Below are positions 1 to 5,927 of a DNA stretch of 17,386 nt, piece by piece. Position 1 is the first letter of the stretch. Each line of letters opens with the position of its first letter. The notes under the pieces were generated by a model. The model saw only the letters and a program-made list of their open reading frames with translations, was not told the DNA's origin and did not search any database. Both the position numbers and the translations under genes were made by a program. This stretch comes from Firmicutes bacterium UBA1440 (GTDB lineage Bacteria; Bacillota; Clostridia; Peptostreptococcales; Anaerovoracaceae): assembly GCA_002329565.1 (NCBI GenBank), contig DCTM01000044.1, positions 18,884 through 36,269 on the forward strand, given 5' to 3'.

Positions 1-1
1 T

Positions 2-472
2 CTCTCCAAATACACGGACTACATCGCCGTGATGAGTTACGATGAACACTATGCGGGCAGCCCAACTCCGGGTTCAGTTTCATCGATGCCGTTCGTCGAG
101 AACGCGATAAAGGGTTGCATCGATGCCGGTGTTCCTTCTTCAAAGCTGCTTATGGGAGTTCCGCTCTACACCCGAATTTGGGTGGTGGATGCCGCAGGCA
201 ATAAGGTTTCCAACTCTTCAGCTACTATGCCGCAGATACAGAAACTTCTTTCGGATAAGGGACTCAAGCCAACCTACCTGAGTAAAGAGGGACAGAATTA
301 CGTCGAGTACCCGGTACCTGAGGGCACAGCGAAGATATGGATAGAGGACAGTACCTCTATCACCAACAGGCTCAAATATGCAGACAAATACAATCTCGCC
401 GGCAGCGCTTGCTGGCAATACAACCAAGGGAGCAGTGATATCTGGCCCGTCTTCGACAAGTATCTGCACTAA
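2..472 (+). CDS. Glycoside hydrolase family 18 protein, C-terminal part (5' end outside window)
   Basis: The frame is open to the left edge and stops with TAA at 470-472, so 156 residues of the C-terminal end are visible. The stretch VMSYDEHYAGS near residues 10-20 matches the late barrel strand of GH18 enzymes of the YaaH/spore-cortex type (M-[TS]-Y-D-x-H). LAGSACWQY near the end matches the last barrel strand with its conserved Trp. These families cleave beta-1,4-linked GlcNAc polymers such as chitin or peptidoglycan-related glycans, often outside the cell. The catalytic DxxDxDxE motif and any signal peptide or wall-binding domain lie upstream of the window, so activity and location cannot be judged. 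It is the only plus-strand gene here and converges on the ABC permease gene. Family assignment is fairly sure; the substrate is unknown. Confidence 0.85.
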   Translation, partial: LSKYTDYIAVMSYDEHYAGSPTPGSVSSMPFVENAIKGCIDAGVPSSKLLMGVPLYTRIWVVDAAGNKVSNSSATMPQIQKLLSDKGLKPTYLSKEGQNYVEYPVPEGTAKIWIEDSTSITNRLKYADKYNLAGSACWQYNQGSSDIWPVFDKYLH

Positions 473-487
473 ACCGCCAAATCACAG

Positions 488-535
488 AAAACCGGTTCAT
501 CGTCGCAAACGCTGCAGACGATCGAACCGGTTTTT
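488..535. terminator. Bidirectional rho-independent terminator between convergent genes
   Basis: An 11-bp perfect inverted repeat (AAAACCGGTTC at 488-498, GAACCGGTTTT at 524-534) is extended inward by ATCGTC/GACGAT (499-504, 517-522) with one bulged base. The run of T after the right arm serves the plus-strand GH18 gene. The run of A before the left arm becomes a U-run for the minus-strand ABC permease gene. The position between two convergent stop codons fits a shared terminator. Confidence 0.85.
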
Positions 536-583
536 GTCTTATCAAAACTCTTCTTCCGAAATTCCCTTTTGGGAATCTTTCCG

Positions 584-1207
584 CTAAAATTCCTTGTTCT
601 CGTATACCCTGACGGAAACAAGGTAGGAGATCGCATAGAAGATGATGGCCAGCGGTACCCCGATCCCCGCGCCTGTCGTCAGGCTCTGCTCGGTGATGCG
701 GATGCCAAACCCTACAGGGTTTATATTCGCAAAAGTGATGATCACCAGCACCGGCACCATCAAGACGATCATCATCAGATAGCGCGACTTCTCGACACCG
801 AGCTTAAAGCCGGCAGGGAGCAGGATCGATATGAAAACGGTACTGATGATAAAGAGAAAGGCCAGCGTGATCAGCCCTTCTTGCAACGAAAGCGAGCGTA
901 CGGCGAGAGCGGCGAGCAGCGAGATCACGAAAGCGCAACCGACCAGGATCATCCCCAGCACATACTTCGAGGTCACCATTTCCCGTCGCGTTACCGGCAT
1001 CGTCAGCGCGTATTTATCCCACTTGGCGCGCTCATCATACGAGAGCGCGGTCAGCGGCAGCATGCCGGCCAATATCATCATCATGCCGGCGACCATAGCG
1101 ATGTTTCCGCCCAGAAATCCCATCGCCATATAGAGTATGATGAGGAGCAAGATGATGCCCCCTTGCCTGCGTAAATTCAAAAGATCCTTGATAATCAATC
1201 CCTTCAT
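584..1207 (-). CDS. ABC-2 type transporter permease (YtrC/D-like)
   Basis: This is a 207-residue integral membrane protein with about six hydrophobic segments: two between residues 17 and 60, one near 80-100, one near 110-135, one near 142-160 and one near 175-200. It opens with the short cytoplasmic MKGLIIKDLLNLRRQ, which is characteristic of the small ABC-2 permeases found next to YtrB-like ATPases. It would form the membrane channel of an exporter with the ATPase encoded just upstream, 3 bases away; AAAGGAG lies at the end of that gene. The ATG at 1207 is the natural start. In Bacillus, related Ytr operons respond to cell-wall-active antibiotics, but the substrate here cannot be read from sequence. 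It is the last gene of the operon and is followed by the shared terminator. Confidence 0.88.
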   Translation of the reverse strand: MKGLIIKDLLNLRRQGGIILLLIILYMAMGFLGGNIAMVAGMMMILAGMLPLTALSYDERAKWDKYALTMPVTRREMVTSKYVLGMILVGCAFVISLLAALAVRSLSLQEGLITLAFLFIISTVFISILLPAGFKLGVEKSRYLMMIVLMVPVLVIITFANINPVGFGIRITEQSLTTGAGIGVPLAIIFYAISYLVSVRVYENKEF

Positions 1208-1210
1208 ACC

Positions 1211-2053
1211 TTATACTCCTTTGCTGTAAAACACCATAAGACTCTCGATATCTGCAGGTTCGGAAGTCAATTGGCCCGGAACCGCATCCGCCTCGACAAG
1301 CAAAGTCGATCCGAACTTGCCGTGCCTCACTCCTTTGACGGCATCCGGCGGAATCGCCGCCAGTTCTTCTTCATCGCACTTGACGAGTCGGTATCTTTCC
1401 TTGATCAGATCCTTTTCCTCGCTGAATACTATTTCCCCTTTGTGAATAAAGGTTATGTAGTCGCAAACCTTTTCAAGATCGCTGATGATATGCGAAGAAA
1501 TCAGTACGGAATGCGTTTCGTCCTGAATAAAGTCGCGCAGCAAATCGAGGATCTCTTCGCGCGCCATCGGATCGAGACCGCTGGCGGCTTCATCGAGGAT
1601 CAGCAGCTCCGCGCCGTGCGACATAGCTGCGGCAATGGAAAGCTTCATCTTCATTCCTCTTGAGAACTCCCTCACCGCCTTTGTCTGCGGCAACCCGAAG
1701 TTTGTGATATGCCGTTGGAATACCGCCTCATCCCAATTTCTGTATATATTCTTAAGAATAGTTCCTATCTGCTTGACGTTGAGATTTTCAGGAAAGAAAC
1801 ACTCGTCAAAGACGACCCCTATGCGTTCCTTCAGTTCGCCCGATAAGCGCAAATTGTCACATCCAAGTACGCGAATTTCTCCGCTGTCCCGTTTAATCAA
1901 GTCCAGAATCAGCTTAATCAGCGTGCTTTTACCCGCTCCGTTTTCGCCTATCAATCCCATGATACACCCCTGCGGAAGCGTGAAATTCGCGTTTTCGAGC
2001 CTAAATCCTTCGTATGTTTTATTTACATTTGTAATTGTAATTGAACTGTCCAT
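1211..2053 (-). CDS. ABC transporter ATP-binding protein (YtrB-like)
   Basis: A 280-residue nucleotide-binding subunit that would power the adjacent permease. Walker A is GENGAGKST (residues 36-44). The signature region is the degenerate FSRGMKMK (130-137) instead of LSGGQ, as is usual in the YtrB/BcrA-type exporters. Walker B with the catalytic Glu is LLILDEA (150-156), and the switch His is in SSH (H188). The usual Q-loop Gln is replaced by Asp in VVFDE, also common in this group. The C-terminal 70 residues are the variable extension seen in drug- or peptide-export ATPases. The start ATG at 2053 has AAGGGGA about 6 bases upstream. The gene begins 13 bases after the GntR gene and is surely co-transcribed with it. 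Confidence 0.92.
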   Translation of the reverse strand: MDSSITITNVNKTYEGFRLENANFTLPQGCIMGLIGENGAGKSTLIKLILDLIKRDSGEIRVLGCDNLRLSGELKERIGVVFDECFFPENLNVKQIGTILKNIYRNWDEAVFQRHITNFGLPQTKAVREFSRGMKMKLSIAAAMSHGAELLILDEAASGLDPMAREEILDLLRDFIQDETHSVLISSHIISDLEKVCDYITFIHKGEIVFSEEKDLIKERYRLVKCDEEELAAIPPDAVKGVRHGKFGSTLLVEADAVPGQLTSEPADIESLMVFYSKGV

Positions 2054-2066
2054 AATATCCCCTTTT

Positions 2067-2441
2067 CTATTCGCTCTCGCTCAGTACATCGAACATCTCT
2101 GAAATTTCCTTGCGTCCTATTCCCGCCATCAGTGAGAGTTGAATGATTTCTTTGAGCTTCTCCTCAATTTCCTTCAGATATTGTTCGCGAATCAACTCCG
2201 TATTCTGTCTGTTGACAAAGCTCCCCTTTCCCGTAATCGAAACAATGAACCCTTCTCGCTCCAGTTCCTCATACGCGCGCTTCGTCGTGATAACGCTGAT
2301 TCGCAGTTCCTTCGCCAGCAAGCGCATGGAGGGCAACGCTTCTCCCTCCTTGAGCTTTCCCGAGACAATCAATCCTTTGATTTGGGAGGTAATCTGCTCG
2401 TAGATAGGTCGATTGTCGGAATTGCTGATGATAAATTTCAT
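2067..2441 (-). CDS. GntR-family transcriptional regulator, YtrA subfamily
   Basis: A 124-residue repressor with an N-terminal winged helix-turn-helix (about residues 8-75; PIYEQI, then LPSMRLLAKEL, then TTKRAYEELEREG and the wing GKGSFV). A short helical tail follows instead of a large effector domain, the hallmark of the YtrA subfamily. A start at the upstream ATG (2486) would add 15 residues but falls inside the operator and lacks a ribosome binding site. The ATG at 2441 has AAGGGG 7 bases ahead and gives the normal family N-terminus. It probably represses itself and the ATPase-permease pair downstream by binding the palindrome at 2471-2501. The inducing signal is unknown; cell-wall antibiotics are a guess from relatives. 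Confidence 0.92.
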   Translation of the reverse strand: MKFIISNSDNRPIYEQITSQIKGLIVSGKLKEGEALPSMRLLAKELRISVITTKRAYEELEREGFIVSITGKGSFVNRQNTELIREQYLKEIEEKLKEIIQLSLMAGIGRKEISEMFDVLSESE

Positions 2442-2470
2442 AAAGTACCCCTTTTGTCTTCCACGTTTAC

Positions 2471-2501
2471 AATATTGTATATGCATATTATATACAATAT
2501 T
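2471..2501. promoter_or_regulatory. Perfect inverted-repeat operator of the GntR/ABC operon
   Basis: The arms AATATTGTATAT (2471-2482) and ATATACAATATT (2490-2501) are exact reverse complements separated by 7 bases. The repeat covers the -10 box and the expected transcription start, so a bound dimer would block RNA polymerase. Position and symmetry fit autoregulation by the YtrA-type protein encoded immediately downstream. Binding itself is inferred. Confidence 0.8.
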
Positions 2502-2514
2502 ACATGTATGTCAA
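2487..2514 (-). promoter_or_regulatory. Sigma-A-type promoter of the GntR/ABC operon
   Basis: On the minus strand there is a perfect -35 box TTGACA (2509-2514), a 16-base spacer, and a perfect -10 box TATAAT (2487-2492). Transcription would start near 2480, giving a leader of about 40 bases before the ATG at 2441. Such a strong promoter makes sense only if held down by a repressor, in agreement with the overlapping palindrome. Confidence 0.85.
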
Positions 2515-2547
2515 CTGTGTTTTTTAAAATTTTATATTAAGTCGCAT

Positions 2548-2582
2548 AAAAAAGAGGCAATCCGTTTTTTAGGACTGCCTCT
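2548..2582 (-). terminator. Rho-independent terminator after tcdA
   Basis: Read on the minus strand, GAGGCAGTCC and GGATTGCCTC form a 10-bp stem with one G-U pair around an A-rich loop, followed directly by TTTTTT. It lies about 60 bases past the tcdA stop and separates the sfp-recX-tcdA unit from the GntR operon promoter. Confidence 0.88.
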
Positions 2583-2640
2583 CTGTCATTTCGACTTTTG
2601 TTAATATATGTTGATTTCTTTCGTTTTGGTTTGGCTCATA

Positions 2641-3336
2641 TTACTTTTTCGCTATCAAATCTTTGATAACCTCACCTGCAATTATGAGGCCCACTGCGGA
2701 CGGCACAAAAGAGATGCTTGCCGGCGGTGACGGCGCCTCTCGCTTTTGCGGCTGTTCCCTCGAATAGACGACCTTCATGTGCTCGATACCGCGCTTTTTC
2801 AATTCACGCCGCACAACCTTTGCCAGCGGACAGACTGAGGTTTGGCTGATATCCGCGACCTCAAAGCGCGTGGGATCGAGCTTGTTGCCGGCACCCATAG
2901 CGGAAATCAACGGTACTCCGCACGCCGAAGCGCGCATCGCAAGCTCCAACTTTGCCGTCACCGTATCGACGGCATCTATTACGTAATCAAAGGTTGAGAG
3001 ATCGAATTCGTCGGCTGTTTCAGGCAGATAAAACTGTTTCACGGCTTCCACCCCTACACTAGGGTTAATATCCAAAAGCCGTTCACGCATGACCTCTGTC
3101 TTAGGTCTGCCTATCGTGCTGTGCAGAGCGATAATTTGGCGATTTATGTTCGTCACATCGACATCGTCCTTGTCGATAATCGTGATGTTGCCAATGCCGG
3201 CACGCACAAGTGCCTCACAGGCAAAGCCTCCGACACCGCCGATGCCGAAGACAGCCACCTTCGATTGCGCCAAGCGAAGGCAGGCTTCCTTGCCTATCAA
3301 CAGCTCCGTACGCGAAAATTGCATGCTCTCACTCAT
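2641..3336 (-). CDS. tcdA: tRNA threonylcarbamoyladenosine dehydratase (TcdA/CsdL, ThiF superfamily)
   Basis: An E1-like enzyme of 231 residues that uses ATP to activate the carboxyl group of t6A37 in tRNA and dehydrates it to the cyclic form ct6A. The Rossmann ATP-binding loop is GIGGVGG (31-37), followed by the acidic strand end IIDKDDVD (53-60), the E1 motif NINRQ (63-67) and DAVDTVTAK (121-129). The C-terminal FVPSAVGLIIAGEVIKDL matches YrvM/TcdA rather than MoeB or ThiF, and no Zn-binding CxxC pairs are seen. Cys169 in TSVCPLAK is a possible conserved functional Cys. The chain is slightly shorter than the 250-270 residues usual in the family. The ATG at 3336 has AAAGGAAA upstream and overlaps the end of recX by 8 bases, indicating translational coupling. 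Confidence 0.93.
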   Translation of the reverse strand: MSESMQFSRTELLIGKEACLRLAQSKVAVFGIGGVGGFACEALVRAGIGNITIIDKDDVDVTNINRQIIALHSTIGRPKTEVMRERLLDINPSVGVEAVKQFYLPETADEFDLSTFDYVIDAVDTVTAKLELAMRASACGVPLISAMGAGNKLDPTRFEVADISQTSVCPLAKVVRRELKKRGIEHMKVVYSREQPQKREAPSPPASISFVPSAVGLIIAGEVIKDLIAKK

Positions 3337-3814
3337 CGAATTCCGTTTCCTTTTTTCTCATAAATCTTCCCACGACTTCATAGACGGTGTCTTTGTCGTA
3401 GCCCATATATACAAGCTTTCGTGCGATCTTTGCGATGAGCTTGTCGTCCGCATTATCCGTGCGAAAGAGAGTAACCGCGGCATGTGCGGCTCGCTCCCGT
3501 TCCTCCGGCAGATTTTCTTCTTCAACAAATGTGCAGAGCGCATCTTCTATCGTATTGCGTTCTATGCCCTTCTCGCTCAGTTCACGTTTCGTCCCTGCAA
3601 TACCGCGTCGCTTCCTGAGAAGTGCGTTGCGCATATATTGCAGGCAATAGGCTTCATCGTCGACATAGTGAAATTCCTCAAGAAAAGCGAGGGTTTCGGC
3701 AATCTCGGTGTCCGTGCATCCCTGCGCTACGAGATACTTTCTCACCTCGCTTACTGTTTTGTTCGAAGCCGCCAAATAGCGCAAGGCAATATCCCTGCAT
3801 TTTCCGGTGTCCAT
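3329..3814 (-). CDS. recX: Regulatory protein RecX
   Basis: A 161-residue, fully helical, charged protein with three repeats of the RecX three-helix fold. Diagnostic spots are ALRYLAASNKTVSEVRKYL near the start, LEEFHYVDDEAYCLQYMRN (about 45-63) and LSEKGIERNTIEDAL in the middle. RecX binds RecA filaments and tempers recombination and the SOS response. The ATG at 3814 comes only 6 bases after the sfp stop and has no recognisable ribosome binding site, so translation probably depends on reinitiation by ribosomes finishing sfp. The two genes are in the same frame, separated by TAG and two codons. No recA lies in the window. Family call is firm; expression level is uncertain. Confidence 0.9.
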   Translation of the reverse strand: MDTGKCRDIALRYLAASNKTVSEVRKYLVAQGCTDTEIAETLAFLEEFHYVDDEAYCLQYMRNALLRKRRGIAGTKRELSEKGIERNTIEDALCTFVEEENLPEERERAAHAAVTLFRTDNADDKLIAKIARKLVYMGYDKDTVYEVVGRFMRKKETEFDE

Positions 3815-3820
3815 AACCGG

Positions 3821-4384
3821 CTACAACAATCTGACTTCCGCCGTCTCAGGCTCAGCTGTGCAGGCTGCACAAATAATGTCGCTGCCAAAGTCGACATCGG
3901 TAAAAAACACTTTATCCTCACCTTCTCCGATCCAATAGGCAACGGAATTGTTCTTGACTACGCAAAAATTGCTCAAGCCTTCCCGCAGGCCTGTACCTTT
4001 GTATTTTACGTAAGCTTCTTTTCTCGTCCAAACGAGGAAAAAGCCGTCCGTACCCCAAAGGCGCACAAACTCGGCCTCCTCTTCAGTAAAGAATCTCTTT
4101 GCCAGATCTTCATATTCCTTTTTCTTCACTTCTTCGATATCTATACCGACCTCCTGATCCGAGACAGCGCACACCCAAAGCTGTCCGCTGTCACTGACGG
4201 AGAAATGCGGCGCATCGGCAGCGTCAAAATACGGTTTGCCGTGCTCTCCTCTTTTTATCTCAAAATCAAAAGCTCTCTCATAATCGCTGTCGCCCTTTTC
4301 GTACAAATATGCAGCTACAGCTTTTTTGACAAAATCGTCTCTGTCTCGTCCGATGACGATACCTTCGTTAATATAAATCTTCAT
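3821..4384 (-). CDS. Sfp-type 4'-phosphopantetheinyl transferase
   Basis: A 187-residue enzyme that moves the phosphopantetheine arm of CoA onto a serine of carrier proteins. The Mg-binding motif is GIDIEEV (80-86, with D82 and E84), and the second motif is RFFTEEE followed by VWTRKEAYVKY with E123 and K127 in the spacing seen in Sfp (E then K four residues on). HFSVSDS (60-66) and RGEHGKPYF (45-53) are the usual CoA-contacting segments. The length is between AcpS (about 120) and Sfp (about 225), so it is a short pseudo-dimeric member. The ATG at 4384 is chosen because GGAGGG lies 4 bases ahead; an in-frame ATG at 4426 lacks a site. No polyketide or peptide synthetase is nearby, so it may serve fatty-acid ACP or a locus elsewhere. 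Confidence 0.9.
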   Translation of the reverse strand: MKIYINEGIVIGRDRDDFVKKAVAAYLYEKGDSDYERAFDFEIKRGEHGKPYFDAADAPHFSVSDSGQLWVCAVSDQEVGIDIEEVKKKEYEDLAKRFFTEEEAEFVRLWGTDGFFLVWTRKEAYVKYKGTGLREGLSNFCVVKNNSVAYWIGEGEDKVFFTDVDFGSDIICAACTAEPETAEVRLL

Positions 4385-4407
4385 TTTCCCTCCAAGAACA
4401 CAAAATA

Positions 4408-4431
4408 CCGGAGCACGCAAAGGCACCCCGG
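4408..4431 (-). terminator. Possible weak hairpin terminator between yerC and sfp
   Basis: On the minus strand CCGGGGTGC and GTGCTCCGG can pair over 9 bp, with three G-U pairs, around a 6-base loop, followed by the T-rich TATTTTGTGTTCTT. The T-run is interrupted, so this may be a partial terminator or an incidental structure. No clear promoter for sfp is seen, so some read-through from yerC is probably needed. Confidence 0.3.
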
Positions 4432-4450
4432 CAGTTGTCGTTTGCGATGC

Positions 4451-4756
4451 TTATAATTTGCCCTGCTCTTTTAAGCGCTCAAGGACTCTCTTATATCCAT
4501 CCGCCCCGTAAATCAAGCATTTGTTTATGCGACTTATGGTCGCCGTAGAAGCCTTTGTCAGTTCCTCTATTTCGCTGTAGGTTTTCTTCTGTTCCAAAAG
4601 CTTCGCCACTTCCCAACGTTGCGAAATTGCGTGGATCTCGTTTATCGTGCATATGTCTTCAAAAAAACGATAGCAGTCCTCTTGATCTTCCAAGGCAAGA
4701 ACGGCCTCGAAAAACGAGTCTATCGCCGGTTTCTTAAATTTTGATTCGTAAGCCAT
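4451..4756 (-). CDS. YerC/YecD family TrpR-like DNA-binding protein
   Basis: A 101-residue helical protein of the TrpR-like superfamily. The N-terminus (about residues 10-50, DSFFEAVLALEDQEDCYRFF) is the dimerising helical part; AKLLEQKKTYSEIEELTKA then ATISRINKCL (51-81) form the helix-turn-helix. Its length matches Bacillus YerC. It probably regulates a small number of genes, possibly itself; the ligand and targets of this family are not established. The ATG at 4756 has AAGGAGA 7 bases upstream, whereas an in-frame ATG at 4789 has no site. The gene has its own promoter at 4819-4847. Family call is strong. Confidence 0.9.
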   Translation of the reverse strand: MAYESKFKKPAIDSFFEAVLALEDQEDCYRFFEDICTINEIHAISQRWEVAKLLEQKKTYSEIEELTKASTATISRINKCLIYGADGYKRVLERLKEQGKL

Positions 4757-4818
4757 ATACGTTCTCCTTTGCTTTGCAATCGCTTTCACAATTTACTGTA
4801 ACACATTTCCATCGAATA

Positions 4819-4847
4819 ATTATAGCATTATTGACCTTTTCAGTCAA
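4819..4847 (-). promoter_or_regulatory. Promoter of yerC with overlapping inverted repeat
   Basis: On the minus strand there is TTGACT (-35, 4842-4847), a 17-base spacer, and TATAAT (-10, 4819-4824), close to the sigma-A consensus. The first 17 bases contain an inverted repeat TTGAC-N7-GTCAA (4831-4847) that starts in the -35 box and could be a repressor site. Transcription would begin near 4812, about 55 bases ahead of the chosen ATG. Confidence 0.8.
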
Positions 4848-4861
4848 GTTTTATCCCCAAA

Positions 4862-5722
4862 TCACTTCTGTGATTGCTTCTTGTCGCGCACCATGCTGAC
4901 GACAATCGAAGCGATAATGCTGACAGCCAGTACACCGACAATTATGGCGATCGAAAGCAGGTTGTCGATGTGATAATTCATAATGCTTCCCAGCATCTTT
5001 AACCCTGTAAAGATCAGGATTGTGGCCACACCGTATTTGACGCATGAGAAGCGGTCGTGCAGATGCAACAAAATGAAATAAAGCTGCCTAAGTCCAAGTA
5101 TGGCAAATATGTTAGAACTGTATACTATGAGTAAATCCGTGGAAACTGAGAAGACGGCAGGTACGGAATCGATTGCAAAGAGAATATCCGACGACTCGAT
5201 AATCAGCAACACGGCAAAGAGAGGTGTCGCATATATGATTCTGTTTTTTTTGACAAAGAATTTTTCGCCTTCAAAGCCTTCCGTCATCGGCATTACACGC
5301 TTGAGCCCCTTAACAACCAACTTTTCATGCGGATTCTTCGATTCCTTTTCCTTACCGTACATCCTGATACCGCTGATGATCAAGATGGCACCGAATACAT
5401 AAAGGATCCATTCAAAGCTGTGTACCAGTTTAATACCGAAGAATATGAAGAAGAACCTCATGATTATCGCACAGATGATACCCCAGCGCAATACTCTGTG
5501 CTGCGCGTGCTCTGTGAGACCAAAGCTCGTAAAAATTGTAATAAACACAAACAGATTGTCGATACTGAGCGATAGTTCAATCAGATAGCCCGCCAAAAAT
5601 TCGACCCCTTTTTCGTGCCCGTAGATATAATAAATAAAGCCATTGAAGATCAGAGCGAGAGCCATCCAAAACAGCACCCACTTCACAGCATTCAATATAA
5701 CTTTCACGTCGTTCTTTTTCAC
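4862..5722 (-). CDS. TerC family integral membrane protein (metal exporter, YkoY-like)
   Basis: A 286-residue membrane protein with about eight or nine transmembrane segments. The TerC hallmarks are both present: IELSLSIDNLFVF (48-60) and LLIIESSDILFAIDSVPAVF (172-191). Their acidic residues within the membrane (E49, D55, E176, D179, D185) form the likely metal site. Members under yybP-ykoY control export manganese, in some cases to metallate exported enzymes. The start is the GTG at 5722, because AAAGGAG stands 8 bases ahead and lies past the riboswitch terminator. The longer reading from an ATG at 5842 runs through the riboswitch and is wrong. Function as a Mn exporter is inferred from the family plus the riboswitch. 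Confidence 0.93.
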   Translation of the reverse strand: MKKNDVKVILNAVKWVLFWMALALIFNGFIYYIYGHEKGVEFLAGYLIELSLSIDNLFVFITIFTSFGLTEHAQHRVLRWGIICAIIMRFFFIFFGIKLVHSFEWILYVFGAILIISGIRMYGKEKESKNPHEKLVVKGLKRVMPMTEGFEGEKFFVKKNRIIYATPLFAVLLIIESSDILFAIDSVPAVFSVSTDLLIVYSSNIFAILGLRQLYFILLHLHDRFSCVKYGVATILIFTGLKMLGSIMNYHIDNLLSIAIIVGVLAVSIIASIVVSMVRDKKQSQK

Positions 5723-5740
5723 TGTTATTCTCTCCTTTAA

Positions 5741-5786
5741 TAAAAAGACCTTGATGCTTACTTGAAAATAAGTAAACATCAAGGTC
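5741..5786 (-). terminator. Intrinsic terminator forming the riboswitch expression platform of terC
   Basis: On the minus strand the 17-base arms at 5770-5786 and 5747-5763 pair almost perfectly (one G-U) around the 6-base loop ATTTTC, followed by TTTTTA. The 5' arm contains CCTTGATG, the same bases that close helix P1 of the aptamer. The two structures therefore exclude each other. Ligand-stabilised P1 would prevent termination and turn terC on. The ribosome binding site follows immediately. Confidence 0.92.
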
Positions 5787-5864
5787 TCGCTTTCCTCTCG
5801 GAGAACAGAGCCAGGCACAAGGCCGGTTGTTGACTCTGCCACTTATAAGCTACTCCCCTTAACG
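5777..5864 (-). ncRNA. yybP-ykoY manganese riboswitch aptamer
   Basis: The minus-strand leader begins with AAGGGGAGTAGC (5847-5860 region) and ends with GCGAGACCTT (5781-5790 region), the two conserved ends of the yybP-ykoY class. P1 forms between CGTTAAGG (5857-5864) and CCTTGATG (5777-5784). An internal helix CAGAGTC/GGCTCTG is also visible. This class binds Mn2+ at the junction of two stacked arms and activates metal exporter genes. The aptamer is followed directly by an overlapping terminator and then terC, which completes a transcriptional ON switch. Confidence 0.94.
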
Positions 5865-5890
5865 GTTAATATGCAACAATTTACCAAGTA

Positions 5891-5919
5891 ATTATACCAG
5901 TTCGCTTTAAAAAAATCAA
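5891..5919 (-). promoter_or_regulatory. Promoter of the riboswitch-terC transcript
   Basis: On the minus strand there is TTGATT (-35, 5914-5919), a 17-base spacer and a perfect TATAAT (-10, 5891-5896). Transcription would start near 5884, about 20 bases before the aptamer. The -35 box lies only 9 bases after the stop of the S41 protease gene, and no separate terminator for that gene is visible, so read-through into the riboswitch is possible. Confidence 0.8.
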
Positions 5920-5927
5920 TAAATTTT

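Noticed and set aside
569..1174. A 201-codon open frame on the plus strand, rich in Arg, His, Asp and Gln
   Set aside because: It is antisense to the ABC permease; the polar composition is simply the mirror of membrane-segment codons.
3089..4456. A 455-codon open frame on the plus strand
   Set aside because: It lies antisense to three well-recognised genes (tcdA, recX, sfp), starts in the middle of tcdA and has no domain-like content. It is an accidental open frame.
5723..5842. N-terminal 40-residue extension of TerC
   Set aside because: It translates the Mn riboswitch and its terminator; a proper ribosome binding site and GTG start lie downstream.
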